Source: Maratus speciosus | Lineage: Eukaryota > Arthropoda > Arachnida > Araneae > Salticidae | Direction of reading: 5' to 3' | Assembly: GCA_963932465.1 (NCBI GenBank) | Contig: OZ010791.1 | Location: 151,821,915 to 151,885,914 of the forward strand | Length of the DNA: 64,000 nucleotides | Shown: in pieces, positions 20,757 to 33,290 of the stretch | Layout of the letters: each line of letters opens with the position of its first letter | How positions within the stretch are numbered: position 1 is the first letter of the stretch | Position numbers and translations under genes: made by a program | The notes under the pieces: model-generated | The model's database searches: none | Told to the model about the DNA's origin: nothing | The model's input: only the letters and a program-made list of their open reading frames with translations

Positions 20757-22253
20757 CACTGGTTTCCAAAAATTAAGGAAAAACAACAAAAGTAGCGATT
20801 ACTGAAAATGTTACAAGTGGATTTTAATAAAATTGAGCCACAATGTACAACACATAGTAAGGTATAAAATAACATTAAAAGAAATTACCAGACGACTGTG
20901 GTGTTTCAGAAATTAACACAATTATAAAATAAACAAAAAAATGTGTCAGTTTGGTATAGGAAAACTACCTTTAACATGGAGTATGATCACCCCTAAAAGC
21001 AATAAAGAACATACAGCGAAGTGTGATACTGTCAATTATGCGATCGATAAGTTTGCTGGGAAGTGCTAGCCATTTCTCTTGTAAAGCAGTTGTAAGCGTG
21101 GCAAGAGTCTCAGGAGGGAGATTGAGAGCAGAGACACATCTTCCTAAAGCATCGCAAAGATGCTCAATGGGATTCAAGTTCAGTGACCGCGCTGGCCATT
21201 CCATGCGCTGAATTGTTTGGTGCTGAAGATAATCTTCTACGATGTGAACCCTGTACGGTCTAGCGTTATCGTCCTGTAACAGGAAATCTTTACATATTGC
21301 ACCGGCATAAGGGTGCCCATAAGCATCAAGAATGTCATCTCTATAGACGTGAACAATCACACTTCCACGTGGAAAGACATGGCGGTCTGTACGTCCACCT
21401 AAAGAGATACCATCCCAAACACAGACACTGCCTCCTCCATACAAATATCTTTTACGAATGTTTGATGGATGATAGCGTGTTCCCTGTTCTCTCCAAATCA
21501 AACAATGCCTACTATCGCTTTGGAGGCTAAACTGGAACTCATTTGTGTCGAGAACACGCCTCCATTGATCAGCCGTCCAGTGGACATGTTGACGTGCCCA
21601 ACTTAAACGTTCCCTCCGGAGACACGAGGTGAGCGGCACACAAATATCAGGTCGCATCGCGTAAAGACCACCTTCATGAAACTTTCTACGTACAGTAGAC
21701 GTTCATACCAACCTTCCAGTGACTGCAACAAGAGCGGATTTAAGATGAGAGGGGGTTGCTGTTCTATTCCTTCGTACACATAACTGCAAATATCAGTCAT
21801 CGGTGCTTGTTGTAGCTCTTGCTCGTCCTTCGCTGAACCTTCTGGAGGCCGAACCAGTGGTTTGAAAGTGTTGCCAAAGCCTATGAACAACAGAAGGACT
21901 CACATTTAACCATCTGGCCACCTCTGTCTGACTTTGGCCTACATCCAATCTTCCAATAGCTTTATATCGCAGTTATGCCGACAAATGATACCTCGAGGTC
22001 ATACTAATGAATTGGCTATCTCAGTTTTCTTGTCTCATAATCACAGCGACACCAGCAGCCGTATACTCTCTAGCATGCATTTTTGTGCTCCGCACAGATG
22101 ACGCAATCCGATTGCAGCGCCACTAATTTGCATTTTGTAATTTTAATCAGCATCTTTTAGTTAACAACATATCCAAATTTCATACGGATAGGTTAATTTT
22201 TGAACGAGTTATCGCTCTTTTTGTGATTTTTGTTTGATTTTTGGAAACCAGTG
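20757..22253 (-). mobile_element. Tc1-like transposon
   Basis: The ends are CACTGGTTTCCAAAAATTAA (20757) and, inverted, TTGATTTTTGGAAACCAGTG (22253). Both are flanked by TA (20755-20756 and 22254-22255), the obligate Tc1/mariner target. The total length of 1497 bp suits a Tc1-like element. It contains one transposase pseudogene on the minus strand. Ends are intact, so it could in principle have been mobilised in trans. Confidence 0.92.
20971..22004 (-). pseudogene. Tc1-like transposase (DD34E type)
   Basis: This is a cut-and-paste transposase acting on its own terminal repeats in the nucleus. The intact C-terminal 228 codons (21657-20971) carry the catalytic triad: Asp in 'RRVLDTNEFQF', Asp in 'FLLQDDNARPYRV' and Glu in 'LNLNPIEHLCDALGR'. 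They also have the glycine-rich 'YLYGGGSVCVWDGISLGG'. The same frame extends upstream ('RRNRTATPSHL', 'TVRRKFHEGGLYA') but is broken by TGA at 21703-21705. The DNA-binding N-terminus, starting near ATG 22004, is frameshifted. Catalytic residues are present, but the protein cannot be made whole. Confidence 0.9.
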
Positions 22254-22255
22254 TA

Positions 22256-22893
22256 GTTTAATTGCAGTGAGTAACATGGTCACACAAAGAACTTTTTTGA
22301 CCTCTGAACTTGTGTTTTCCTCTTGTGCAAAGTGAGATAATAGGAGCGTCTCTACCTAACTCCTCCCCACACATCCTACACACAATTAAATGGTTTAATC
22401 TGATCTGGTCATTTGTGGGAATATACTCGTAGTTAAATATTGTTACTTATTATTTTTTTAACTGATCACAGGAATGAATGACCCACTCAAAAACAAAGGC
22501 GATAAAAAAAGCTTGCAATTTTTATAGAAAACTCAATAAAAAGAGATGTTACGCTTCTAAATTCATGCAAGTCTGGCTTCAGAAGGACGAAAATGGAACA
22601 GAAGGTAAGAATATACAGAATTGTTTGTTGTAGTAAATTAATAATGTTTAAAAAAAAAATCTGCACTCAAAAATGTGATTATTTTTGACACATTCATAAA
22701 CTCATTTCTATTCCTATTTACCTGAAAATTACAGATGTTTGCATTCAGGTGCTTAAGAATCGAGTATCTTTCTCCCTTTTCTTAAAGTTTTTCCTAATTC
22801 GAAGCAGCTTGATTTAAAACGGATTACTAAATGGTTCCGTCTTGCAATTGTCAGGCTTCGAATTCCGGAATCAAAAGTTTTTGATGTTATTTT

Positions 22894-22935
<42 letters not shown>

Positions 22936-23556
22936 TTTTTAGGAAAAAAAAACCTTTATTCTATTTCATAAAAGCATCTTAATTGCAGGGCTGCCACTGC
23001 CGAATGATACTGAAAATAGTAGCTTTAGTAACTTCCAACGAAAAAAAATAGTAGCATTTGTTCGAAAATAGTAGACAAAATATAGTCGCATACCCATTTA
23101 AAGAAAAAAAAAAGGAAGAAAAAATGTATCCAAAACAACTGAAAGGACTTTATGAATGTCCACATCTTATTTCACTGTTTATGCTTCTGCTCAAATCACT
23201 GAATAAAGAATAGAGTGATTTCTTCAAATGAGAAAGCAAGTTATCCAGAAAATAACGACCTAATGTTTCAGTTATGAAGTAAGTAAGGTTGGTTCTTCCA
23301 CAATAAAAATTATATACAGGACCAGGAAACATAGCAGTAAAAACTTCTTGCAGATCATCCCCGAACGATATTACTTTCCATCAGGCGACCATCGGCATTT
23401 CACAAGAATTTCTTGGAGAGAAGGAAGAAAAGTTTTATTTGAGAGACAGGATTAGAAATAACATGTAGGATATCGCAAATCCCACACAAGAAAGAAAAAT
23501 TCCACATAATGAAAAAATTTTTCGGGATGGAATCTTCCAAATTTACTTCTTGCGCA
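22256..23556. other. No gene seen; poly-A tract
   Basis: AT-rich sequence with no recognisable coding content. A run of about 39 A lies at 22894-22932. The short open frames have no motifs. Confidence 0.5.
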
Positions 23557-23564
23557 GGCGTTTA

Positions 23565-24399
23565 AAATTGCCCTTTTGTATATGAGAACAGCCTTAAGGG
23601 TGTATTCGAAAAAAATATTTTCCCACCCTCAAGAGCTCGAAATTTTCTGAGACATTTTCAGACTCATTTTTAAAAGTAAAACCATGATACTCGTTTAGGT
23701 GGTTTTTCATTAGAATTTGATTTTTAAACAATTATTTTCTCAGTATGACCATTTTTTTCATCCCCAGATCTCCCGCTTCGGAAAATTCGGTTCAAAATGC
23801 CAACTTAGACAGCATTTTTTGCAATATTTTCTGCATTTATCAAAAAATCGACAAGCACGGCACATTATGTAGTTTCTAAATAAGATAATTTGCCAGTTTG
23901 ATGCGTTTGAGAGCAAAAATGAATTTAAAAATAAATCGGAAAATAAGCAGTTTGGATTGGAATACACCCTTAAGGCTATTCTCAAATCCAAAAGGGCAAC
24001 TACCTGACATAAGTTTCGATTTATTTTTGTTCGAAAATGCATGAAACTAGCTAGTGTTGTTGTTCAGAAACTATATTATCGAGCTGTTTTTTCCATTTTT
24101 TTTGCAAACGCAATAGATCTTTCAGAAAATAATTGCAAAGTGGACCTTTTGAACCGAATTTCCGCGCGAAACTAGAAAAATCGCTCAAGAGCGGGCGAAA
24201 AACGGGTTTGTCACGTGATCGATATCGCTTATAACTCAATGGGTAATTGATTGATCCAAAAATGAAAAAAACAGTTCAATTAACAAATCGCTTCCATGGC
24301 CAGGCTTTCTAATTTTCTATCTTTCCGTTAAAAAATGAATTTGTAAATGTGTCAGAACGTTTTGTGCTTGTTGAGCACAGCAATTAAGAACAGCCTTAA
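23565..24399. mobile_element. A/B/A array of TTAA MITEs
   Basis: Three elements abut at shared TTAA sites. A family A right-end relic (about 23565-23597, ending GAGAACAGCCTTAA) joins a reverse-orientation family B copy (23594-23973, TTAAGGGTGTATTC...GAATACACCCTTAA). That joins a full family A copy (23970-24399, TTAAGGCTATTCTCAA...TTAAGAACAGCCTTAA). Each junction contains a single TTAA serving both neighbours. CACGTG lies at 24212-24217. No coding capacity. Confidence 0.85.
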
Positions 24400-24971
24400 G
24401 AAACATCTGTTTTTTTTTTTACCGTGTAGTAGGCGAAGCCTTTTTAGTAATTGATAAACTAAAACAAATAAATTGGGAGTTTTTTCCCCTCTGGTCAATT
24501 ATTAACAAGTATTATCTTCGGCGGGAATTGCGATACATACTAAAAAACCCACAGTGGGGAAAAAATTTTCTTTAGAGAAATCCGCTTTTTATCACCAGAT
24601 ACATTACGTAGACACATTGATTTTACTGTCAGTAAACGATGAGGGCGGAGAAAAAAAGATAAAAATGCAGATACTTGGAAAAAATTCTGCCCCTAACTTA
24701 CAGTCATTCATCATTTGAACTGCCATATCTTTTGACTTGCTTTAATTTCTAATTTTTAGGGAAAAAATGACAGCAATGGCAAAGTCGACGCTTACTAACG
24801 TTAATGAGAAGAAGGGTTGAAAAACTAAAAAAGATAAGCAAGAAAGGAAATGTTAAAATTTGGTTGTATACCAGTAATTCCCTCTCAACGAGGGGCGTAC
24901 GCCCGCTACGGGCTAGCGACTTATTTTTTAAGGAGGGCACTTCCAGGTTTTTTAATACCTCGTTTCCTGTC

Positions 24972-25009
<38 letters not shown>

Positions 25010-25270
25010 AAGTAATCTTGTAAAGAAAAAATAAAAGTTACATATGCAAATTTAAAAAATAAAGTGAAAAATGAGTTTTTATTCAATTTTCAAAATATTC
25101 CCAATAAAAAAAAATATTAATTTCAACAGTTTTTTTCTTTTTACACCTTTTTTTACTTAAATTTCTTTTTAATTTTTCTTGTTAGTTTTCAATTTTAGAA
25201 TTTTACGCAGCTTCTCCCGCTATATATTCGCTCTTCAAAAGGGCGTTGGAAGAAACTGTCACACGCTGAC
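24400..25270. other. No gene seen; poly-T tract
   Basis: AT-rich sequence with a T run of about 32 at 24976-25008. The open frame at 24804-25010 ends in this run and has no recognisable domain. Confidence 0.5.
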
Positions 25271-25272
25271 TA

Positions 25273-26981
25273 CCGTAAAGCGGGGGCTACTTTGGGTCAC
25301 TTTTTCCTGGTTCCACTAACATTTCTATTATTAAAAAATAATATATATCATTTTTCAACGTCGAAATTGAGTTGTAAGCAATTAACATGAAACAATGAAG
25401 CAAACTGCATATGGTTTTAAAGAGGCAATTTTTTATTTTAAAACTATTTTTAAAGTTTTGGAACAAATTAGACCCTACTGGGGGCTTCTTTGGTCCATTC
25501 ACTTATTTTCATATAAAATGAATACATTTCATATGTTGGAATATTGAAAGCCCCCTTACAATAGGATTTGCTAATGAATTAACACTGCAAAACTTGATAA
25601 ACAAATGTTGTTGTTTTTTTTTCTACATTTAAACACAATAAACAAATTGTTAATATTAAAGACACGAGAAATAGTTTTCATCATGTTATCCTCAGCAACT
25701 GGAACAAAAATAATTAATGTAACATTTTGCTACAGTAACATTTGAAACAAAATGTTACTCAATACATTTTGAAAGAGATTTGGTTGTATTAAAGGCATTT
25801 CTAAGTAACTGGGGCTACTTCCGGACCAAAAAAGGCCTGGCACAGAGTAGTCCCGAAAAACTAGTTTTCATGTTAGCTTTATGAAAACGTAAACATTTTC
25901 TGTCAAAATAAAAAGTTAAAGCAAAAACTATGATTACTGTTGGAAATAATCAGAAATGTGTTTTCGTCTTCGTGGTTTGTGAGGTATGCAACAGGTGCCG
26001 CCACTATCCATCAGTATTTTCAAACAATTCTAAAAGACTGAAACATTACCTTAATAATCAGATCTTCGCTTTCTTTCGGATAGATGGCAGCACTAAAATG
26101 ACTTTCAAAGACACTAAGAACTGGATATCTTAATTTGAACTGATCACAAACAATGACTTTTTTAGCAAGATCAGCAATATTTCTTTGTAAAATTAAAACT
26201 GTTGAACTAAGACGCCGTGTTCATACTTTTGAAGCCCTTTTCTCTCAGATCTGTTTGTTGCCTGTTCGTGATGAGAATGCATAATTTTTTGTCCTCCTTT
26301 TGTATTCATTTTATAGGAAGCAATGTTTAGCTCCTAAAGAATACAACTAATTAATAACCCAGAGCACCTTAAATTGTATATTATATTAAATAATCAGGAG
26401 TGTGTATCATCTATTAATCATTTGTATTTGTATTAAAATTAAGATAGCTTTTTCAACAGTGCAAGCCTCCGTCATTACAAGCCATTCACCAATCACTACA
26501 TTCTTTTAATACAATTTATGATTTCCAGCTTTTCACTGGATACAGCGATAGCGGTGATTTTCCGAAGTGCCAGAATTTACGCCCATACAGGTAAGAAGAA
26601 TTTTATTCTCTTACATATATATATTAAATTAAAATTAATTTTAAAGAACAATTATATAAAAGGCCTTTATGAAGAACTCACACCCACTAAGAATTACAAA
26701 TGGGTTACAAGTTACTAAAGGTAATATTTTGACACTTACCTTATTTGTATCTCTTATCCAGATTGTCTCACTGTAGAAAGTTTGGGCGTTAAAATCTACA
26801 CACGAAAACAGTTGTTTTCAAACACATCCAGTGTTGCCACTAACAAAAATTTAAATTACCCCCAAACTATTCAAATACCCTATAGTAGGGTATAAAATAT
26901 TTTTCAAGGGCAAAAACTCCGACTTATCTTTGGGATGGACCAAAGTAACCCCGCAAGGACCAAAGTAGCCCCGGTTGACGG
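25273..26981. mobile_element. TA-flanked element with repeated GGGGCTACTTTGG motif
   Basis: The left end is CCGTAAAGCGGGGGCTACTT (25273). The right end is AAAGTAGCCCCGGTTGACGG (26981), its imperfect inverse, flanked by TA at 25271-25272 and 26982-26983. The terminal motif is repeated inside: GGGGGCTTCTTTGGTCC near 25479, GGGGCTACTTCCGGACC near 25810, and an inverted GGACCAAAGTAACCCCG just inside the right end near 26936. The 1.7 kb has no transposase frame. Its organisation parallels the element at 672-2014, but the motif is unrelated. Confidence 0.65.
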
Positions 26982-26983
26982 TA

Positions 26984-27470
26984 CTCAAGGTTTACCGTGC
27001 AACCTGGATTATCCGGGATAATGACGAGGGTATTAGCCTGAAGATCGAATTCAAGCAGAAATTGTCAATAAAGAGATTTATAAAGAAATCTTATTTTAGT
27101 AAATGTATTTATAAGACTCAGAGCTTAAAGATATATGACGTGGTTTGAAAAATATTATAAGTCTCAAAAGTAAAGAACTAACATCATGAGTAAACTCTTC
27201 ATTTTAAAATACATATTTATAAACACAATTCAACTATAAAGTAAAAAGGCATCTCTTATTTCAGTCAAAAGGAAAAAAAAATCTCCACACAGATAGATTC
27301 TGCGGATAATCAAATACCCAGTTAATCAGGTTCCACTGTATCTACCTAAATGAGGCACCACCGATGCTTATAAGATTAATAATCCCCAAATTAAATTCAC
27401 AGAAGGAAATGAATTAATAATAAATTTCTTATTGCTCCGGTGTAGGCGTCATACACATATCTACCCTATA
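26984..27470. other. No gene seen
   Basis: AT-rich sequence with dense stops. A short GGATTATCCGGGATAATGAC stretch near 27007 resembles the start of another inverted-repeat element, but no partner was found. Confidence 0.4.
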
Positions 27471-27472
27471 TA

Positions 27473-29033
27473 CACTATATTGCCATTAATGACCGGCAAT
27501 TTTCAATTTTAGACATTTTGTCGAATATTTAGAAGTATACTTCTCAGATTCTACTGGAATTTCAGGATTAAAAAGAACAGGTATGACCTCATATTTAGCA
27601 ATGCCGATTTGATAAGGGGTACAATTAGGGGGCCAACAAAAAATCAAAGACAAAAAATAATACTTGGGATCACCCTGTAAAATAAAATGCACGAAATGAT
27701 CTATCGCTACCGAATATAAAAAAACAGACATTGTGCAATATATGTGTATTCTTTTGTGTATGAATAGCACGTATATTAATAGAGATATAGCGATTTATTT
27801 AAAAAAATTAAAAAATTCTTGCATGTTTTTTGCTTATAACATACAGGGTTTTCAACCAAATTTAACGCCGATTTCAGAAAAATTGAAAAAATATAGTAGA
27901 AACAATATAGTGCAATTGGAATATAAATATATTAAATATTTTAGAAAATATGAGCAGTTGTATGAAATAATTTTTATCTGCGCATGCGCGAACGATAACA
28001 AGGATCATTTTACATAATTTAATGGGAGCAACTTATTAAAAAAAATCTAGTCAAATATCGTAAAAATTCAGAAAGATATCGGCGTTAGAGTGAGAAAATT
28101 TTTAGTTGTTCTCTAAAAGCAGCTGAATGATAAGGGATTTTACACAAATTTGTCATTTTTTCTTAACTGACTTTCAGAAAAAAGTTAGTATTTAGTGACT
28201 TTGGAGAGTAGATTTGGAAAAAATGCTTCGATTTTGATACTTCTTTTGATCATGGTACAGGCTCGTTCTGGTGGTTATCAAAGAAGAACTAAAGCATCAA
28301 TAAAAAATGAAAATTTAAAAAAAATTTAAATTAAAAATGACAATTTGTGTAAAATCCCTTATCATTCAGCTGCTTTTAGAGAACAACTAAAAATTTGCTA
28401 ACTCTAACGCCGATATCTTTCTGAATTTTTACGATATTTGACTAGATTTTTTTTAATAAGTTGCTCCATAGAGTTGACTATTAAATTATGTAAAATGATC
28501 CTTGTTATCGTTCGCGCATGCGCAGATAAAAATTATTTCATACAACTGCTCATATATCCTAAAATATTTAATATATTTATATTCCAATTGCACTGTATTT
28601 TTTCTACTATATTTTGTCAATTTTTCTGAAATCGGTGTTAACTTTGGTTGAAAACCCTGTATGTTATAAGCAAAAAACATGCAAGATTTTTTTTTAAACT
28701 TTTTTAAATAAATCACTATATCTCTATTAATATACGTGCTATTCTTACACAAAAGAATACACATATGGCACAATGTCTGTTTATCTATATTCGGTAGCGA
28801 TAGATCATTTCGTGCATCTTATTTTACAAGGTGATCCCAAGTATTATTTTTTTTTCTTTGATTTTTTGTTGGCCCCCTAATTGTCCCCCTTATCAAATTG
28901 ACATTGCTAAATATGAGGTCATACCTGTTCTTTTTAATCCTGAAATTCCAGAAGAATCTGACAAGTGTATTTCTAAATGTTCGACAAAATGTCTAAATTT
29001 GAAAATTGCCTGTCATTAATGGCAATATAGTGT
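27473..29033. mobile_element. 1.56-kb palindromic (long-TIR) element
   Basis: A left arm (27473 to about 28160) and right arm (about 28333-29033) are inverted copies of each other, separated by about 170 bp. The termini CACTATATTGCCATTAATG and CATTAATGGCAATATAGTG are flanked by TA (27471-27472 and 29034-29035), which suits a Tc1/mariner-type target. Both arms contain GCGCATGCGC (about 27983 and 28515). Short open frames of 94-95 codons (27733-28017 plus; 28486-28773 minus) are the same sequence read from the two arms and have no recognisable domain. No transposase is encoded. Confidence 0.85.
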
Positions 29034-29035
29034 AT

Positions 29036-29505
29036 ATAAAATTCTAATGAAACGATTTTATGAAACTACTGATTATGTTTCACAGCTATTTCTCCTAATA
29101 TATGGAATGCTTTGCGGTGAAATTAACACCAATTATCCACAGGCGTAAAAAATGGTATTAGAATTTTAAAATTTGAATTAGTTTTCGAGATATTAGTTTT
29201 TTTCTAATCTTAATGACATTTCTGTAATGATGGCAACTTAATTATTTTATTTTTTAGGAAAAATGAAAAAAAAAAAATGAAAACCATAGGGATTATTAGA
29301 TTTCTTCTTTTTCGTCAATTTCAAATTGAAATTGAAATTATCTTTTTTTTTTTTTTTTCAATCGATGGTGAAGACAATATTGTGATTAAATTATGTTTTC
29401 CAGAAAAACTGGGGGAAAAAATTCACATTTCGATCGTTAGGAATCTGTTTATTTTATAAACGAAAAATCGTCTGTCATCTTCAACTTTGACATAAATTCC
29501 ATAAA

Positions 29506-29560
<55 letters not shown>

Positions 29561-29690
29561 ATTATTGTGTGTGTGGGGGGGGGGGGAGGGAGCGAGAAAA
29601 AGGAAAACAAAAAGGATCGTTAGATTTATTTTTAACGTGCACTCGACTCTAATAAAAAGGAATAGGAAAAAGTGATTAAAATTTATAATA
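29036..29690. other. No gene; long poly-A and G tracts
   Basis: AT-rich sequence containing about 50 A at 29508-29558 and a G-rich run at 29574-29590. No coding content. Confidence 0.55.
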
Positions 29691-29864
29691 CAGTCAAACC
29701 TCGTTAACACGAACACTCTTAACGCGAATTACTTATAGCACGAACCGTTTCCTATTGGCCCGTCCAGTTGTGTGTAATGTATTGAAGTTCGGATAACACG
29801 AACTACTTTTAACACGAACAAAAAAAGTTTCCCTTTGAGTGTTCGCGTTAACGAGGTTCGACAC
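29691..29864. mobile_element. pogo/Tigger-like MITE
   Basis: The 174-bp element starts CAGTCAAACCTCGTTAACAC after TA (29689-29690). It ends GCGTTAACGAGGTTCGAC, the inverse repeat, in which the last bases are mutated. CAGTNNAACCTCG ends with a TA target are characteristic of pogo/Tigger elements. The centre is an AT-rich remnant with ACACGAACTAC repeats. No coding capacity. Confidence 0.65.
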
Positions 29865-30179
29865 ATGGGGCACTCAGACATAAATTTGGCAAACGAATGG
29901 AAGGCTTTTTATTAAAGTACATAAAGACAAAAACAATTTGCGGTGTTAAAAGGGAAAATCACTTCGGTTCAAGAAATCCTCTCCTGGGTCCGACTAACCC
30001 CCAAATTGTATGGTACAGGAAAAAAGATTTCTTATCTAAACTTGAAGTAAACTTTAAAACAAAAACGGGTAAAAAAGTATCTTTCGTGAAAAGAGTCTCA
30101 CCATTAAAACTTGCCAAGAAAAGAAAAGAAGAAAAATGCTTAAAAAATAAACGATGAAAGAACGAAAATTCCACCGCCA

Positions 30180-30545
30180 TCACTCATCGCTTGGCATTCA
30201 GCGGGCGAATGTCACGCTCTTTTCCGCACGCGCATCACGCAGACAGAAACCCTCCGCGTGAGAGCACGGTCACGCAAAAAGGAAAAAAGGGGCCGTCTCT
30301 TTTTTTTCTTGTTTTTCTTTCCGTATATCTTTTTTATACCAGTAGTTCGCTTCCCCTTTCGGCAACAGACTGGGTAAACACAGCGGTGGTCCTATTCTCT
30401 CTCTCTCTCTCTCTTTCTCTCTCTCACTTCGTTCTCTCTGAAGGAGAGTTTCGTTTCGGTTTACGATTAGCAGAGGCTAGAGAATGTGTTTGAGGTTTGC
30501 TACATCTGGCGAGGAGCAGCTAGGGACGAATGTCGCCAAGTTTAC
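30180..30545. other. GC-richer stretch with CT microsatellite
   Basis: CpG is more frequent here than in the neighbourhood (CGGGCGAATGTCACGC, CGCACGCGCATCACGC). A CT run lies at 30397-30426. This could be a promoter or 5' exon of a host transcript, but there is no splice-supported frame. The 100-codon frame at 30191-30493 is partly microsatellite, so I do not call a gene. Confidence 0.35.
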
Positions 30546-32638
30546 AAATGTATTTTTTATCTTCTACCCTTATATCCTTTTTCTATGCAAATTCTGTCAG
30601 GTTTAAAACACATTCAATGTACTTTTTCTTTCTGATCAACCGCAAGCAGAACCACCTGAACCTAAACGTGATGTGCGCAAAAGAGGTTCCATGTCAGAGG
30701 TCTTAAAATGAAAGAAAATATCGAAATATTATAAAAGCTGCAGCTTATGTGAATCACTGATAAATCAAATCCGCCACAATGAATCAACTCGTTGAGCCGA
30801 AAATAAAAATCACCATTGAATTTGAATAGTTGATTTCAAAAACGACACAAATCCAAAATTGAATATTTTTCAGGAATCACTAATATACACACAAATGGTT
30901 AGATATTTTAGGAAATATTCTGTGCTTATTATATTTCTTAAAGTTTTAAAAATGTGTTTGACGGTTACCAGTTACTTATTTTTCTTTAAATTAAAATAGT
31001 AATAATAATAATTGTATAGTTTTTAAGAATGGGGAATATAAATTTTTTAGTTCAAAACATCAGAATAAATATAAAGCACAGTACCTGTGGTTTTGAATGC
31101 GTGCCTTCATTCATTTGTAGAGTAACTTGTTCTGAAATGACGACGTATGAATCGATGAATTAAAAATCAGCAATTTTTGAAGACTTGCGACTTGAAAAAG
31201 TAGATTTAAATTACTTAAATAATAAAGATTTGTGACTATGAATAGGTACGATTAAACAGGTGCCTTTAAGGTTTAATAGAATACAGATTTTTATTTCAGC
31301 ACAGATTTCAGAATCATAACAAAATAAATTCGACGACTGTTCCGCAGAAAAATACAAAATACAGAAGCAAATAAAATTATGTAATAAGGAAAAAAAAAAG
31401 TAATGATTAGTATGCATGTATACAAAAAATAAATAAATAAATAAATAAAATAAAATAAAAAATAAAGAAATAGGATTTTAGAAATAAAAAATAAATAAAA
31501 AAGAATATGATTTACAATTAATTAAAAGTCTATTTAAAAGGCAGTCAATTGTTCTTGATCAAAAGAGTATTGTTTACTGCTGCCATCTGTTGGAAAATGA
31601 GTATACTATACGATCTTTCTTGACAATTATACAATAATAATAATAATAATTAATAAAAACCTTTTGGACTTATGTTTCTTTTGCACTCAATGCGATTCAG
31701 TACCCTAGAAGAGCCCACGAAAAAAAATAGACATTTTTCAAAGGTAAAAAATAAATATATATATATATATAAATTCCTCAGTTTATTTTTCAAAGTCCTA
31801 ATGATACATATCGAGGAATATTTTTTCAATATTTCCGTTTTTGCCAGTGGCATCAGTGCTTCAAACGACAGCCGTCATCAGCTGAATACAATAAGGCTAA
31901 AATGCATTGGCTTCAAACGAACCTAATTTTAATTCCTTTTTTACTTGCAAGTACAAGGGGAGGTTCCGAGATCGGGGCACAGAATGACATTTGTGTATCG
32001 ATAGAGTGTAGTTACTAGTTAGTAAATAAATATATGACAGCCATAAAGCGCAATACCCAGGGGGTCAGAGAAAATAAGTCGCAAAGTTTACGCTACAATA
32101 GTTTAAAATCGAATACATTTCCTCCTTTGACAAGCAGTTTAGTAGCGTGGTTGGCAGCATACTGGATGTGAGATTTTTCTTTGAGTTCGCTGCTCAGTCA
32201 GACATATAATTCTGAATGAACCTTTTTATCAATTATTTTCGAACCGCCTTTTCCTCCCAGTATACAATCCGGAAGGACATTTTTCATTCTTACTTTTGAA
32301 AAACACACGTTATTACTCAAATTTTATTTTATTCATTTGACCTCCTAACTGATATGTTGTTATTGTTTCTAATGCTACCTGGACGACATAGACCACAGAC
32401 CAGTCTTGCAAGCGCTGGACAAGGAGTGTAGCTTTAGTCTTCACGATTTCCGCTACAATTTTGACCTTTTCCGGAAGGGGAGGGAATCTCCCGATGCTTA
32501 ACATGAATACACCGTGTATTTTATATGCACATCACTCCCACCTACCGACCTTCCAGTGAGATACTCTTCCCACCACTGATTTTATGTGCAAGTATGTGGC
32601 TAAACAGCAACAAGTAACTCTGTGTCCTCAGTGTTCCC
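30546..32638. other. No gene seen; AT microsatellites
   Basis: Simple repeats are present: AAAT units at 31424-31460, TAA units at 31630-31652 and TA units at 31757-31772. The remaining sequence is AT-rich with no recognisable coding or mobile content. Confidence 0.5.
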
Positions 32639-32818
32639 ACAGGAGGCAGTGGCGTATCTAGAATTATCATTTTGGAAAGGGCTGACGCTGAGATATAGTA
32701 AAAATTTCTATGATAGAACTCAAGAAACCGAAAAAATTCCTCTTTAAACAGGTTTTTATACTAGTAGATAACGCATCTATTATGCAATCAAACTTTTTAA
32801 GATAGAATCGTATGGTAA

Positions 32819-33100
32819 TGAATAATCTTCATGTTTTTCATTGAGTTTCACGTTATTCTAATTAAATGACATTTGGGAGAGCTAAGTTGTAGAATTCACG
32901 ATTCGTGTTAAATCATATTAAAGTCATCAAACATATTTCACGATTGACAGTGGCGCAGGTGTTGTTCAATATAAATAAGCACAGGATGATTAAAAACTTT
33001 GTTAATTCCATTTTTACATTTTTAAATATGTACAAACTATTTACAGCGAAACATTTGGATAATACGTGTTAAATATATATATGCATGTAACATTTCCTCA
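32819..33100 (-). repeat. BEL/Pao 3' LTR
   Basis: This 282-bp direct repeat of the 37359-37633 sequence has a few substitutions and an extra block of about 10 bp near 33082-33093. The truncated pol reading frame overlaps its upstream boundary at about 33100-33110 on the minus strand. Confidence 0.8.
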
Positions 33101-33290
33101 GCTGATAATTCTGAAAAATCTCTTTTTTCTACCTTTAATTTTATATTAGAAATAAATCTAAATACCCATGCAGTTACTCGATACAATTTCTTTAGGGAGC
33201 TATACTTTTCAAGATTAAAAATGGGAATTTCATCAGCTTTATTTGTTTGAACAACACAAGAAATGGTTGCTACTTTTCGAGACTTCACTG
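33037..33290 (-). pseudogene. BEL/Pao pol segment fused to LTR
   Basis: After the foldback insert the frame continues as 'TVKSRKVATISCVV', then 'IPIFNLEKYSSLKKLYRVTA' and 'WVFRFISNIKLK', ending 'FSELSAEE'. This is the stretch that lies between RNase H and integrase in BEL/Pao proteins. The reading frame then enters LTR sequence and stops at 33037. The whole integrase domain is absent. Confidence 0.8.

Noticed and set aside
27733..28773. Two similar 94-95-residue proteins on opposite strands, suggesting a conserved gene pair.
   Set aside because: They are the same sequence read from the two palindrome arms. No domain or codon evidence supports expression, so they are mentioned only as a question.
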